Source: Microbulbifer sp. YPW1 (GTDB lineage: Bacteria; Pseudomonadota; Gammaproteobacteria; Pseudomonadales; Cellvibrionaceae). Taken from it: a stretch of 64,000 nt of DNA. The notes beneath the pieces are model-generated. The model was not told the origin of the DNA. It did not search any database and saw nothing but the letters and a program-made list of their open reading frames with translations. The position numbers were made by a program, and so were the translations under genes. This document shows positions 25,658 to 37,367 of the stretch, in pieces; positions within the stretch are counted from its first letter, which is position 1; every line of letters begins with the position of its first letter. The DNA lies in contig NZ_CP055157.1 of assembly GCF_013367775.1 (NCBI RefSeq), positions 3,484,001-3,548,000 of the forward strand. Direction: 5' to 3'.

Positions 25658-28600
25658 TTAAACCGACCCGGGAGGGTTATCCGCCTGTACCGATGATTTT
25701 GTGTGTCGCTGGTGCCATTCCAGCACGAATACCGTCAGTGCCGGTAGCATGGTCAGGGTAACCAGCATTGCACCGATGATCCCGGCCATCACAATCACGC
25801 CTACGCCCCGGTAAAGTTCGGTGCCGGCACCGGGTAAAAAAACCAGTGGCGCCAGACCGCAGATGGTGGTGATGGTGGAAATGGCAATCGGCCGCAAGCG
25901 GGAATCCACCGCCTCCTGTACGGCTTCCACCGCGGGCATGCCTTCCTCCTTCAGGTTGGATATCGCCCGGTGCACGATCAGGATCGGGTTGTTGACCACG
26001 GTACCCATCAGGATGAGAAAGCCCAGCATGGAGATCATGTCGAAGGGCTGGTGGATCCCCTCAAACCCGAGCCCGCGCAATATGCCCCCCACGAGGTTCA
26101 ACAGCGCAAGTCCCGCGATACCGCCGGCAATACCGAGCGGTATGGTGGTCATGATCAACAGCGGATAGCCCCAGTGCGAGAAGATTGCCACCATCAGCAG
26201 GTAAATGATGGCGAGCGCCACCAGATAGTTGCTGCCCAGTGATGCGCGGGTGGCGTCCAGCTGGTCGGCGGCGCCGGAGATATCCATGGAGACACCAAGC
26301 GGCACTTTGCCGGTGTCCCGCAGGTGCTGCACGAGCTCCGTGCGCACCGTTTCCACCCCGGTTTCCAGGGCAACGGAGCGGGGCGGAATGATATTCAGGG
26401 AGACGGTGCGACGCCCGTCGATTCGGCGCACAGTGGCCGTGTCCACGGTTTCTTCGATACGCGCCAGTTCCGACAGCGGCAGTACGGCCCCGGTGGGGGT
26501 GTAGACAAAGATCTGCTCGAGTGTCTCGACGGTGGCTTCCGGCCCCTGCTGGTTGTAGAGGTAGATATCGATCTTGTCGTCATCCAGGAAAAACTCATTG
26601 ACGAAAGCGCCGTCGGTGAGTGCCGCGACGGCAAAGCCGATATCCTCCGCACTCATACCCACTTCCTCGGCGCGCTCCCACCTTGGCCTTACCTCCAGCA
26701 ATGGCTGCGCCAGTGACAGGCTGGTGGGCTGGGTCTGGATGTTCGGGTCGTCGAAAATTTCCCGGGCGCGGCTGTAAGCGGCGCGGGCAACCTTGTACAG
26801 GTCGGCGAGATTCGACCCGGAAATATCCAGGTTGACGCTGCGGGTGCCACCGTCATTACTGCTGATGATGGAACCGCGGGTGGCAAATGCGCGCATGCCG
26901 GGATAGCGCTCGTACTTGCGTACTATCGCGCGCATCAACGCGTCGATGTGCCGCGGGTCCTTGGTTTCGGCAATGATGCGCAGGCGCTGCGGGGACACAC
27001 TGAGAATGAAGAACTTCATTGCCGGGACTTCCGCTTCCCCGCTGTCGAAAGCCGCCGGATCATGGTCCACAAACGGCAGGAAATACGCCTGCAGCTCGAG
27101 GCCAATCTCCTTCATGGTGGCCAGGTTGTAGCCCGGTGGCGCATTCATGCTGGCAAAGGTCTTCGCTTCCTCGCCCTCGGGAAGGTATTCCGCGGGCGGG
27201 GTCAACAGGAGGACGATGGCGAGGCTAGTGATAACAGTGATGGCGATGCAGTAAATACGCCTGACGGGGGAGGCCAGCAGCCACTGAATCCGGCTGATGA
27301 CCGTGTGGCGCAGTCGGCTGTGTTCAATGTTGTCCGCACTGGTGCCGTGAAACCTGAGACGCGCGCTGGCGGTGGGGATCACGGTAATCGCCACCAGCAT
27401 CGACACCAGAATGGAGGCGGAAATAGCGATGGCGATATCCGAATAGAGCTGCCCGGCCTCTTCGGCAATAAACACCACCGGCAGAAACACCATCACGGTG
27501 GTGAGGGTAGAAGCCAGCACCGCGGGCCATACCTTTTTCACCCCGCTGATGGCCGCCTGCAAACGGTCCAGGCCGCGGCGGCGTTCCAGCTCGATACTCT
27601 CCAGCACTACGATGCTGTTATCCAGAGTCATGCCAATAGAGAAAGCGACACCCGCGAGGGAGATCACATTGATGGTGCGCCCGGCAATCAACAGGCCGAT
27701 AAACGCGGCGATGGTACAGATGGGAATGCCCACCACACCCAGGGCGGTTGCGCGCAATGAGCGCAGAAACCAGTACATGATGGCTGTGGCCAGTAGCGCC
27801 CCCAGCAGCAGGTTCTTCCACACATTGAACACCGACGACTCCACGTAGCCCACGTCATCGGCGGTGAGCGAAAGCTGCATGCCCTGGGGAATCAGCAGTT
27901 CCCGATTGATCTGCTCGACTTCCTTCTCCATCGCTCGCTTGATGTCGATCACATTGGAGCCGCTCTCCCGGCGTATGGACAGGAAGATGACCGACATGCC
28001 GTTCACGTAGGCGCTGCTGCGGATCTTGAAGTGGTCCAGCTGGATGTCGGCCACATCGCCGAGGCGCACGATGCTGTCGCCGTCGCGGCGCAGGATCAGT
28101 GCGCGCAGCTCATCCAGGTCCTTGAAGCGCCCCAGGGTGCGCAGCAGATACCGGCGCTTGCCGCTCTCCACCTCACCGCCCGAAATATCGCGATTGCGTG
28201 CGCGAATTACGGCGCGTACTTCCGTCAGGGTAAGGTTGCGTTCGGTCAGCAGTTCCGGCTTCAGTCGGATCTGGATCTGGCGCTCGGCCCCACCGCCCAC
28301 ACCCACCTCGGCCACGCCGGGCACACCGGACATACGCGGACGCACGTTGTCCTCCACATAATCCCGCAACATGTCCATATCCAGATTGCGCGGGTTGCCC
28401 GGTAGTGGGGACACGCGGTAGTACATGAAGGCGTTGGAGGAAAAAGAGGTGGCATACACCCTCGGCTCATCCACGTTTTCCGGGTAGGACGGCACCTGGG
28501 TGAGGGCGTTGTTGACGCGGATCTGGGTCTCGAGGATATCCACGCCGAAGGGGAATTCCAGTTCGATTTCTGCAGAGCCGAGATCGGCGGTGGACTGCAG

Positions 28601-28831
28601 CTCCTGCAGATAGGGAATATTGCGCAGGTACTCCTCCTGCTCGATCAGGATTTCTTTCTCGATATCCTGCGGTGTGGCGCCGGGCCAGCTGGTGCGGATG
28701 GAAATGGTGCGCACCTCCAGATCGGGAATCATCTGCACCGGGATGCGGAAGGCTGCCACCACCCCGAGAATGGCAATGATCAGCACAGCCACAGTGACCA
28801 GGATGCCGTTCCTGACGATCTGCTCGAACAT
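25658..28831 (-). CDS. RND-family efflux permease
   Basis: A 1057-residue RND transporter with TM1 at the N-terminus, two large periplasmic loops and twelve expected membrane spans. In TM4 the motif is GMTLDNSIVVLE, with Asp-Asn where AcrB has Asp-Asp. In TM10 the motif is VNNPILIV, with Asn where AcrB has the proton-relay lysine. This pattern is common in a separate RND branch, so substrate cannot be assumed to match AcrB. It overlaps its adaptor gene by one base (TGATG), meaning coupled translation. No outer-membrane TolC-like gene is adjacent. Confidence 0.93.
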   Translation of the reverse strand: MFEQIVRNGILVTVAVLIIAILGVVAAFRIPVQMIPDLEVRTISIRTSWPGATPQDIEKEILIEQEEYLRNIPYLQELQSTADLGSAEIELEFPFGVDILETQIRVNNALTQVPSYPENVDEPRVYATSFSSNAFMYYRVSPLPGNPRNLDMDMLRDYVEDNVRPRMSGVPGVAEVGVGGGAERQIQIRLKPELLTERNLTLTEVRAVIRARNRDISGGEVESGKRRYLLRTLGRFKDLDELRALILRRDGDSIVRLGDVADIQLDHFKIRSSAYVNGMSVIFLSIRRESGSNVIDIKRAMEKEVEQINRELLIPQGMQLSLTADDVGYVESSVFNVWKNLLLGALLATAIMYWFLRSLRATALGVVGIPICTIAAFIGLLIAGRTINVISLAGVAFSIGMTLDNSIVVLESIELERRRGLDRLQAAISGVKKVWPAVLASTLTTVMVFLPVVFIAEEAGQLYSDIAIAISASILVSMLVAITVIPTASARLRFHGTSADNIEHSRLRHTVISRIQWLLASPVRRIYCIAITVITSLAIVLLLTPPAEYLPEGEEAKTFASMNAPPGYNLATMKEIGLELQAYFLPFVDHDPAAFDSGEAEVPAMKFFILSVSPQRLRIIAETKDPRHIDALMRAIVRKYERYPGMRAFATRGSIISSNDGGTRSVNLDISGSNLADLYKVARAAYSRAREIFDDPNIQTQPTSLSLAQPLLEVRPRWERAEEVGMSAEDIGFAVAALTDGAFVNEFFLDDDKIDIYLYNQQGPEATVETLEQIFVYTPTGAVLPLSELARIEETVDTATVRRIDGRRTVSLNIIPPRSVALETGVETVRTELVQHLRDTGKVPLGVSMDISGAADQLDATRASLGSNYLVALAIIYLLMVAIFSHWGYPLLIMTTIPLGIAGGIAGLALLNLVGGILRGLGFEGIHQPFDMISMLGFLILMGTVVNNPILIVHRAISNLKEEGMPAVEAVQEAVDSRLRPIAISTITTICGLAPLVFLPGAGTELYRGVGVIVMAGIIGAMLVTLTMLPALTVFVLEWHQRHTKSSVQADNPPGSV

Positions 28832-29955
28832 CAGCCGCCGCCCGCGCGCACGGCCGTTGGTGCGCGTTTGAGAAGGACTTTCTGCGCCGGTTGCAGGCTC
28901 TCGTTGCCGCGCACTATCACACGTTGACCCGCGGTGAGCCCGGACTGGATTTCAATCATGCCATTGAAGCTGAGCCCGGTGGTTACCTGCTGTTCGTTCA
29001 CTTCCACCGCCTGGTTCCAGTCACCGCCGGGCGCTGCGACCCACACGGTGATGCGTCCGTCGGGATAGCGCAGTACGGCGTCGCGCGGTACGGCGATACC
29101 CTGTCGGTCACCTTCCAGTTGCAATACCGCAGAGGCGGACATGCCGGGAATCAGCGCTGCGCGCTTTTTATCCTTGCCCTCGATGATGGTCCGCAACACA
29201 AAGGTGCGGCTGCCACTGCGACTAACAGGTACCTTGTGTTCCACCCGGGCATTTAGCGTATCGCCACTGTCCAGGGTTACCCGGATTCGGGTATCTGGCT
29301 GAATACGCGGGAAGTAGCGCTGGGGTACCTGGAAGTCCGCACGCAGGGAATCGGTATCTACCAGTTCGAACAGCGCCGAGCCTGGCTCGACCCACTCGCC
29401 CACATCTACCTCGCGCAGACTGACGGTACCCGAGAAGGGCGCATTGACCTGATGCCGCCGGAGCAGGGCCGTCAGGCGCTCGGTTTCCACCTGGGCTGCC
29501 TGCAGCAACGCGGTGCGCTCGCGGACTTCGGAGCCGAGATTTTCCACCTCTGTTTCCGCTACGTGATTGTCGCCCAGCAGTCTCTGCAGCTCTGCGAGAC
29601 GGCGGCGGCTGTCTGCCAGGGTTTCCCGCACCCTGGCCACTTCCGCCAAGGCGGCGTCGCGGCGGATACTGCTGAGCTCCGGGTCAAGCTTCAGTAGCAG
29701 GTCGCCTTTAGCAACGCGGTCACCGACATCCGCGTAAATATCCTCAATCAACCCGGAAACTTCCGCCGAGAGCATTGCCTGGCGCAGAGGATTGATGGTG
29801 CCGGTGACGGGTACTTCCTCAATCAGAGTCTGTTTACGTGCAACGACGGCTTCAACCGCTATAGGTGCGGCAGCGGTGGCATCATCGGCCGCGCTTGCCG
29901 GAAGCGGTATATAGAGAAGCAGCAAGATGGATGTAAGGGATCTGGTGAACCACAT
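28831..29955 (-). CDS. RND efflux periplasmic adaptor (membrane fusion protein)
   Basis: A 374-residue HlyD-family adaptor. A signal peptide is followed by the lipoyl half-motif (VSGLIEDIYADVGDRV), a coiled-coil hairpin (about residues 110-160), a second lipoyl half and the beta-barrel and membrane-proximal domains. It links the RND permease encoded just downstream to an outer-membrane channel. The stop and the permease start share a base. Transcription would begin in the 265-base gap shared with the divergent katG gene. Confidence 0.92.
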   Translation of the reverse strand: MWFTRSLTSILLLLYIPLPASAADDATAAAPIAVEAVVARKQTLIEEVPVTGTINPLRQAMLSAEVSGLIEDIYADVGDRVAKGDLLLKLDPELSSIRRDAALAEVARVRETLADSRRRLAELQRLLGDNHVAETEVENLGSEVRERTALLQAAQVETERLTALLRRHQVNAPFSGTVSLREVDVGEWVEPGSALFELVDTDSLRADFQVPQRYFPRIQPDTRIRVTLDSGDTLNARVEHKVPVSRSGSRTFVLRTIIEGKDKKRAALIPGMSASAVLQLEGDRQGIAVPRDAVLRYPDGRITVWVAAPGGDWNQAVEVNEQQVTTGLSFNGMIEIQSGLTAGQRVIVRGNESLQPAQKVLLKRAPTAVRAGGG

Positions 29956-30142
29956 GGAGCAATATCGTTAACGGTATGTGGCTAGTGTAGTAATCGGGCT
30001 CTCTGGTATCACCCGTAAGCATTGTTTTTGAATAAGTAAAACCAATGGGGGTGATTTGCTTGCTTTATTGAAAGAACGGCAGCGTCCGAAATTTCCGGCT
30101 TCTTCCTCGTAGTTGGCGCGAGTTGATTGCTTTTGCTCCGTC

Positions 30143-30176
30143 GTTGGCTGTGTCAGTGCCTATATTCAAAGCCAAC
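30143..30176. promoter_or_regulatory. Inverted repeat over the presumed katG promoter
   Basis: GTTGGCT / AGCCAAC arms, seven bases each, 20 bases apart, enclosing TATATT, a plausible -10 element at 30161-30166. It lies 45-78 bases before the katG start. It could be a regulator site or a leader hairpin. Confidence 0.4.
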
Positions 30177-30190
30177 AATATGCAGAATGA

Positions 30191-32452
<2,262 letters not shown>

Positions 32453-32490
32453 GTCCTCATGCACAGAGCTCATTAATGTAGTGTTTGAAT

Positions 32491-32516
32491 GACAGGCGGC
32501 CCGCGGGTCGCCTGTC
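32491..32516 (+). terminator. Likely katG terminator hairpin
   Basis: Eight-base arms GACAGGCG / CGCCTGTC around a GC-rich loop, 38 bases after the katG stop. The sequence after it (TCTGTATCTG) is T-rich but lacks a run, so strength is uncertain. Confidence 0.5.
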
Positions 32517-32593
32517 TCTGTATCTGGGGGTGATCTATTCCTGGTTTGGTCGCGTACTGATGTGTTGAAATCCGAAAAAGGCGTGAGGCGTAG

Positions 32594-33703
32594 ATGAAAA
32601 ACCTGACTGTCAGGCTGTGTGGCATTTGCTTGTTGTTGTTTATTGGCAATGTCAGTGGGGCAGACTTGGAGGTGCGAGTCGGGAATGCACCTGCTGAAGG
32701 GGCTTTGGTATTTCAGGTATACGACGATTCGGATGCTTTTGGCGATTTCCGCAGTCCGCGCAGCGAAATACGGCTGCCGGTCAATGCTGACGGGATTTAC
32801 AGGATTTCAGACGTGCCGTCGGGCACAGTCGCGCTGTTGGTCTACGCCGACCGCGATAACGATCGCGCACTGGGGCGCACTTTTATCGGGATACCGAAAG
32901 AGCCGATTGGCCTGTCAAACGGATATCGTCCCAAGGGGCCACCCAGCTTCCAGCGCGCCAGTTTCTACCTGGCAGCTAACGAGACCAAATCTGTCGATAT
33001 CGAGCTTTACGAGGTACTGGGCGAGTCGGGGCAGTGGGGTGTCGGCCTCGGTGTCATAGGTCGCAGCAGCCCCTATGTAGGCTCAGACTCCACCGTTACC
33101 CAGGTGATTCCTGCCATTACCTACTTTGGCGAGCGCTTGCAGTGGGTGGGCCCCAGCCTGCGCTATGGCCTTTGGGGGAGTGACACCCTTCGTTTCGCGG
33201 TCAATGCCACCTACCGGGTCGGCGCCTATGAAGAGAACGACAGTCCTGTTCTTGTGGGCCTGGGAGATCGTGACGGCACGCTGATGGCCGGGGTGGGACT
33301 GGTGTATGACGGCCCCAATAGAATCGATGTGGATTTTCGCTATCAGCACGATGTGCTCGACCGCTTTGGCGGGGGAACTGCCGAGTTGCGGGTGTCAAAA
33401 GGATTTCAGACCGGCAATGTCAGTTGGGGGCCGTCGCTCGGGCTGAACTGGCTGAGCAGTGATCTGGCCAATTACGACTTCGGCGTGCCTTCCTGGGCCG
33501 CTTTGCCCGGCCGCCCCGCATACGATGTTGGCAGCACCGTGACTCTGGAAGGGGGAATCGGCGGCATGCTGGAGATCACCGAGCACTGGCGGCTGGTGCT
33601 GGATATCAATGCGGAATACCTCGGTGACGATATTTCGGACAGCCCGATCGTCGGTGACGACTACGTCCTCAAGGGCTTTGCCGCAATCACCTATACCTTT
33701 TAG
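32594..33703 (+). CDS. DUF2141-MipA/OmpV fusion outer-membrane protein
   Basis: A 369-residue exported protein with a signal peptide of about 22 residues. Residues 25-138 form a DUF2141 domain, recognisable from GIPKEPIGLSN and GPPSFQRASF. Residues 145-369 are a MipA/OmpV-type outer-membrane barrel with alternating strands and a terminal Phe in ITYTF, the usual barrel ending. DUF2141 and OmpV usually occur separately. The barrel would insert in the outer membrane with the DUF2141 domain facing one side. Its downstream neighbour, 68 bases away, is likely co-transcribed. Function unknown. Confidence 0.82.
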   Translation: MKNLTVRLCGICLLLFIGNVSGADLEVRVGNAPAEGALVFQVYDDSDAFGDFRSPRSEIRLPVNADGIYRISDVPSGTVALLVYADRDNDRALGRTFIGIPKEPIGLSNGYRPKGPPSFQRASFYLAANETKSVDIELYEVLGESGQWGVGLGVIGRSSPYVGSDSTVTQVIPAITYFGERLQWVGPSLRYGLWGSDTLRFAVNATYRVGAYEENDSPVLVGLGDRDGTLMAGVGLVYDGPNRIDVDFRYQHDVLDRFGGGTAELRVSKGFQTGNVSWGPSLGLNWLSSDLANYDFGVPSWAALPGRPAYDVGSTVTLEGGIGGMLEITEHWRLVLDINAEYLGDDISDSPIVGDDYVLKGFAAITYTF

Positions 33704-33771
33704 CAAGGCTGATCGGTTCCAGGCGATTATTTGACTCGCCGCGGTCGGCTTGACGACTTCATGGAGGAGAT

Positions 33772-35697
33772 ATGCGGGACCTGACACTAAAGGCGGCGCT
33801 GCTTACTGTTGGCGCTTTATCGTTACTGTTCACGCACTTGCATGCGGCGGCGATTTCGGCGGAAGAGAAGCAGATACTGACCGAAATCAGAAGTAATGTC
33901 TTCGGAGGGAGTCGTCTCGCCGCGGCCTTTGAGCAAAGCACAATATCCGGAGCGGAGCCGCCGGTATTCCCCCTTGAGGTCGAACAGCGCGGTTTGATCG
34001 TATGGGAAATCCAGGAAAAGTACGCGGAAAGTTTTGCCCAGGAAATCGGGCTGACACCGCCTTTCAAACTGGCAAGCGTCCACCCGCTCACGGTGAAAGG
34101 CGATCAAGTCCTGGCGGCAATATTGAAGGAAAATATTGACAAGCGCGCACCCAGCCAGTTGTTGGACCTTCTGTACCCGAAACACTTCTATGTGATCGCC
34201 GATATAGGAAACACATCCCGTGCAGAAAATGGTGCAAAACTTGAATTCAAGACCTTTGTCACTCTGCCCGGCGATAACACCCCGCGTCTGTACCGATTCT
34301 CCAGCTACAAGGCCCAGCCCGGGGTCGAGTTGTTGCAGCTGTCGACCAACATTCCCAGCAGTCTGATGCTTGAGCATGAATCCGGCAGCTGGCGAGGCAG
34401 CCTTTATACGGCGGAGGGCAGCTTGGAGTGGAGTACTACCTATCGGCCCAGTGGGCAGCACAGGTTGCGGCTCTCAGAAACGTTTCTGGATGCAACTGAA
34501 TTACAGTTCGCGCCAGGCGGTGCCGTCGCCAGGTACTTTTATGACGGTAGTTCCGTCAGTGGAGGCTTGTCGCTGGCAAATCCCAAGCGGTCCCTCATCG
34601 GCAACACCTTTAGCTGGAGCAAGTACCTAAAGCCCGCGGCCAGCGCGTTGGTCACAGATACCAAGACGGAGTTTCTGGTTCAGCCGGTAACAGCCCCTGT
34701 GGTGGTAACCCAGGGCGGGCCCGGCGCTTGCAATGGGCCAGCGACCAACAGCTCTCAATTATTTTCCAACCTGGTAGGGTGTGTTCTCGGGGGCATTGAT
34801 CCGCAGCTGGTTTTTGCCTTGCTGTTCCAGAATGCGGGAGTCATCCCTCCCCAGGAGATCCCAACCCTGTATTTTGGGCTGCTGGATCTCTATCAGGGGT
34901 TAAATATCCTTCAGGGCCAGGAGCGCCCGAAATTATTTTTCAGCCTGCGCGAGAACCCCCAGACAATTTTTATTAACTTTGAGATTCCTCCGCACAAAGT
35001 AAAAGCATTTGAGGCGGAGTTTCTGCCAGAAAGCTTTAAACTGGCAAGAATGCGCTTTTACCCCGAGCAGCATCGTCCGGTCTATGCGGTTTCGCTGAAC
35101 ATCTATGAATCAGTAGGGCAAAACATCAGCGGCTATCGTGCGGAATGGTCTACCTACGTGATCAACCCGGCGGAAGAGGATCCCAGACCCCGGTTCAGTG
35201 TTCTTGAAGCGCAAACCAATATTGGTGGCTTCGACGCGGTGGGTGCGCTCGAGCGCTATACCCCGGGCCTGGATCTGAGCACCCCCGCCGGACTGCAGCA
35301 GCTGATAGAGCCACCTTCGGACCTGTTCTCCTACAGTGCTGATCTCGCCAGTGGTATCCAGCTGGATGTGCTGGATATGGCAGAGGGCATCGAGGTTGAA
35401 GTGTCAATCGATACACCGCCTGTGTCGGAGATGTTGCGCACCGCCCCGACGACCACCTGGATGGAAGCGAATGATTTCGTTTACTGGGGAGAGGTAGCCG
35501 ATATCCTGAAATACGATAGCAGGGTGATGTTCGCCGAACTTCTGGTGTTCGAAGCCACTTCGCAGGACATTATTCGCGATACCACATTTGAGGGTTACGT
35601 TTCCGACAAGCCGCTCCCCATCATTATCTGGAATGGTCCCCAGGCGATTGCGCTGGAACCCTGGGGCAACCTGGATAGCATTGCCATCGAGGATTGA
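33772..35697 (+). CDS. Large exported protein with two similar halves (acetoacetate decarboxylase-like fold suggested)
   Basis: A 641-residue protein with a signal peptide of about 26 residues. Two regions (about 65-185 and 395-500) follow the same pattern: a hydrophobic strand, then FKLASVHPL or FKLARMRFYP, a core strand, then a sequence ending in a conserved aromatic and acidic stretch. This pattern recalls acetoacetate-decarboxylase-like beta-barrels, but the catalytic lysine is not obvious. The linker between them contains a Cys pair (ACNGPAT and VGCVLGG), possibly a disulfide. It probably shares an operon with the OmpV fusion. I do not recognise a specific family. Confidence 0.7.
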   Translation: MRDLTLKAALLTVGALSLLFTHLHAAAISAEEKQILTEIRSNVFGGSRLAAAFEQSTISGAEPPVFPLEVEQRGLIVWEIQEKYAESFAQEIGLTPPFKLASVHPLTVKGDQVLAAILKENIDKRAPSQLLDLLYPKHFYVIADIGNTSRAENGAKLEFKTFVTLPGDNTPRLYRFSSYKAQPGVELLQLSTNIPSSLMLEHESGSWRGSLYTAEGSLEWSTTYRPSGQHRLRLSETFLDATELQFAPGGAVARYFYDGSSVSGGLSLANPKRSLIGNTFSWSKYLKPAASALVTDTKTEFLVQPVTAPVVVTQGGPGACNGPATNSSQLFSNLVGCVLGGIDPQLVFALLFQNAGVIPPQEIPTLYFGLLDLYQGLNILQGQERPKLFFSLRENPQTIFINFEIPPHKVKAFEAEFLPESFKLARMRFYPEQHRPVYAVSLNIYESVGQNISGYRAEWSTYVINPAEEDPRPRFSVLEAQTNIGGFDAVGALERYTPGLDLSTPAGLQQLIEPPSDLFSYSADLASGIQLDVLDMAEGIEVEVSIDTPPVSEMLRTAPTTTWMEANDFVYWGEVADILKYDSRVMFAELLVFEATSQDIIRDTTFEGYVSDKPLPIIIWNGPQAIALEPWGNLDSIAIED

Positions 35698-35750
35698 CTC
35701 GGCAAGAAGCCGCCCGGGTAAATGCCCAGGCAGCGCACGGCGGAAGCTTC

Positions 35751-36596
35751 TCAGAACAGCCCCATTTGGGGCTGTTTTTCGTTGAAGCGCAGAATTGGCG
35801 CCTGCGGCAAGCGGGCGTGCAGCAGTTCACTCCAGAGCGTGACCAGATTCAGCGCGTCGCCGTTGTCCGGCATATGAATAAACACGAATGGGCGCAGTCC
35901 GTGATCTATCCAGCCGGCGACCCGCTCGACCCAGGGGGCCAGGAACCCGCGGTTGCTCTCGAGTTCCGGGTGCCCGATATAGCGAATCACCGGGGGCGCA
36001 TCCACGGGTAACACATGCACCGGCACATTGGGCTTCTTGCGCTGTGCGTCAATCATCGACGGGCTATCGGCTTTTGCCGAGAATAGACCGCGGCTATCCA
36101 GACACACCCGGGCGCTATTACGGGCGCGCAGGCCCTGATTCAGTGCGCGCTCGGCCTCTCCTTTCTGAAAAAACGCGGGGTGCCGGACTTCCACCGCGCC
36201 GGTCAATGGCGCAGGGAGCTTGTCCAGAAAGCGCCACAGGTTGTCCAGGTGCTGAGGGCCGAAAGCAGCGGGCAATTGCAGCAAAAAGGGGCCCAGCACG
36301 TCGTTCAGCGGGGAGATGATTTCCAGGAAATCCCGTACCACCTTCTCCGGTGGGGCGAGCAGGTGATCGTGGGAAACACTGCGTGGGAATTTGAGCAGGA
36401 AACGAAAGTCATCCGAAACCTGTCTTCGCCACTGCACGCATTGCGCCTGGGTCGGTGTGGCGTAGAACGTGGTATTACCCTCAACACAATTCAGCACCTG
36501 ACTGTAGCGTTCGAGCGGTGTTGCGCCTGCCGGTAAACGGGGGCTCCACGCCGGGTGCTGCCATTGCGGGCAGCCGAGGAAATAGGGGAGATCCAT
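35751..36596 (-). CDS. DUF72 family protein
   Basis: A 281-residue TIM-barrel-like protein of the DUF72 (YecE) family. The motifs FLGCPQW near the start, NTTFYATP, FLLKFPR, RHPAF and CLDSRGLF are all typical. The start ATG at 36596 is preferred over an upstream in-frame start at 36626 because it gives the standard MDLPYFLG beginning. The last bases of its coding region contain the terminator hairpin of the convergent gene. Function of DUF72 is unknown; a metal-dependent or sugar-phosphate role is sometimes proposed. Confidence 0.9.
   Translation of the reverse strand: MDLPYFLGCPQWQHPAWSPRLPAGATPLERYSQVLNCVEGNTTFYATPTQAQCVQWRRQVSDDFRFLLKFPRSVSHDHLLAPPEKVVRDFLEIISPLNDVLGPFLLQLPAAFGPQHLDNLWRFLDKLPAPLTGAVEVRHPAFFQKGEAERALNQGLRARNSARVCLDSRGLFSAKADSPSMIDAQRKKPNVPVHVLPVDAPPVIRYIGHPELESNRGFLAPWVERVAGWIDHGLRPFVFIHMPDNGDALNLVTLWSELLHARLPQAPILRFNEKQPQMGLF
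35755..35779 (+). terminator. Intrinsic terminator inside the 3' end of the DUF72 gene
   Basis: AACAGCCCC / GGGGCTGTT with an ATTT loop and a following T run. It terminates the rightward 33772 operon, while the same bases encode the C-terminus of the DUF72 protein on the other strand. Confidence 0.8.
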
Positions 36597-36773
36597 GGTT
36601 TTGCAGTGATAAATATTCCGGAGCAAATGTAACGACAGTATTCCTCAAGTCAAGTCTGCACATTTACTTTTAAATCATTAGAATGCGCGGCCTTTTGGTG
36701 GGTCAGAATGTGGTGGACGGGTGAGTCACCGCTGATCCATGGGACTGAATTCGAAGAGGTTGACTGAGGCTCT

Positions 36774-37337
36774 ATGATCGTATTTACCCTGACTAATGAA
36801 GACACGGATCAAGTATGGGTGGGCACAGCGCGCGAAGGGGTATCCCCGGAAGCCCGCTTTCAGCAAATCCAGACCGCGCTTACATTGGGTATCGATCACC
36901 CGTTCTACGAAGAGCTAAAGAAATTCGGTGCCAGCGCTTTCACTCCAAGCCTGTTCGCTGTGGCAGAGGATCGCCTGGAGTTGCAGGAGCTGGTGGAGGA
37001 GGCGCTGGACTCCTTCAACGCCAAGAGTCTTGTTGGTATCAAGACGGTCAAGCCCGGCACCACCAAATCTGCACTGGCACCCAAGCCAAAGCCGCGGGCG
37101 AGCCGCGTGAAGCCCGCAGCCAGCACGACCACAAAGCCGAAAAAACCGGTAAAAGAAAAGCTGGCAACCGGTCGCACCGGCAGTGCTGCCAAAGAGCGGG
37201 CGATCAAGGCGGGTATCGAAGCCGAAAAAGCGGCCATGGCTGCCGCTAAAGCCAGGAAAGCCCAGGAGGAGGCCGATGAGATGAAGGCCATTCTGGCGGG
37301 ACTGGATGCCCGTGGATCAACGCTTTCCCGTCGCTAA
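36774..37337 (+). CDS. Degenerate GIY-YIG-like protein with a basic, histone-like tail
   Basis: A 187-residue protein. Residues 1-90 follow the GIY-YIG layout: strand IVFTLTN, strand VWVGTA, a helix with Arg28, then FGASAF and a helix with Glu residues ending in FNAKS. Neither catalytic Tyr is present (Phe4 and Trp15/Val16 are in their places), so nuclease activity is doubtful. Residues 95-187 are Lys/Ala/Pro-rich and resemble histone H1-like tails that bind DNA or RNA. The domain assignment rests on pattern similarity. It stands alone between two convergent or divergent neighbours. Confidence 0.65.
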   Translation: MIVFTLTNEDTDQVWVGTAREGVSPEARFQQIQTALTLGIDHPFYEELKKFGASAFTPSLFAVAEDRLELQELVEEALDSFNAKSLVGIKTVKPGTTKSALAPKPKPRASRVKPAASTTTKPKKPVKEKLATGRTGSAAKERAIKAGIEAEKAAMAAAKARKAQEEADEMKAILAGLDARGSTLSRR

Positions 37338-37367
37338 ACCGGCCTGTACATAAAGTGTATCTTCCCC

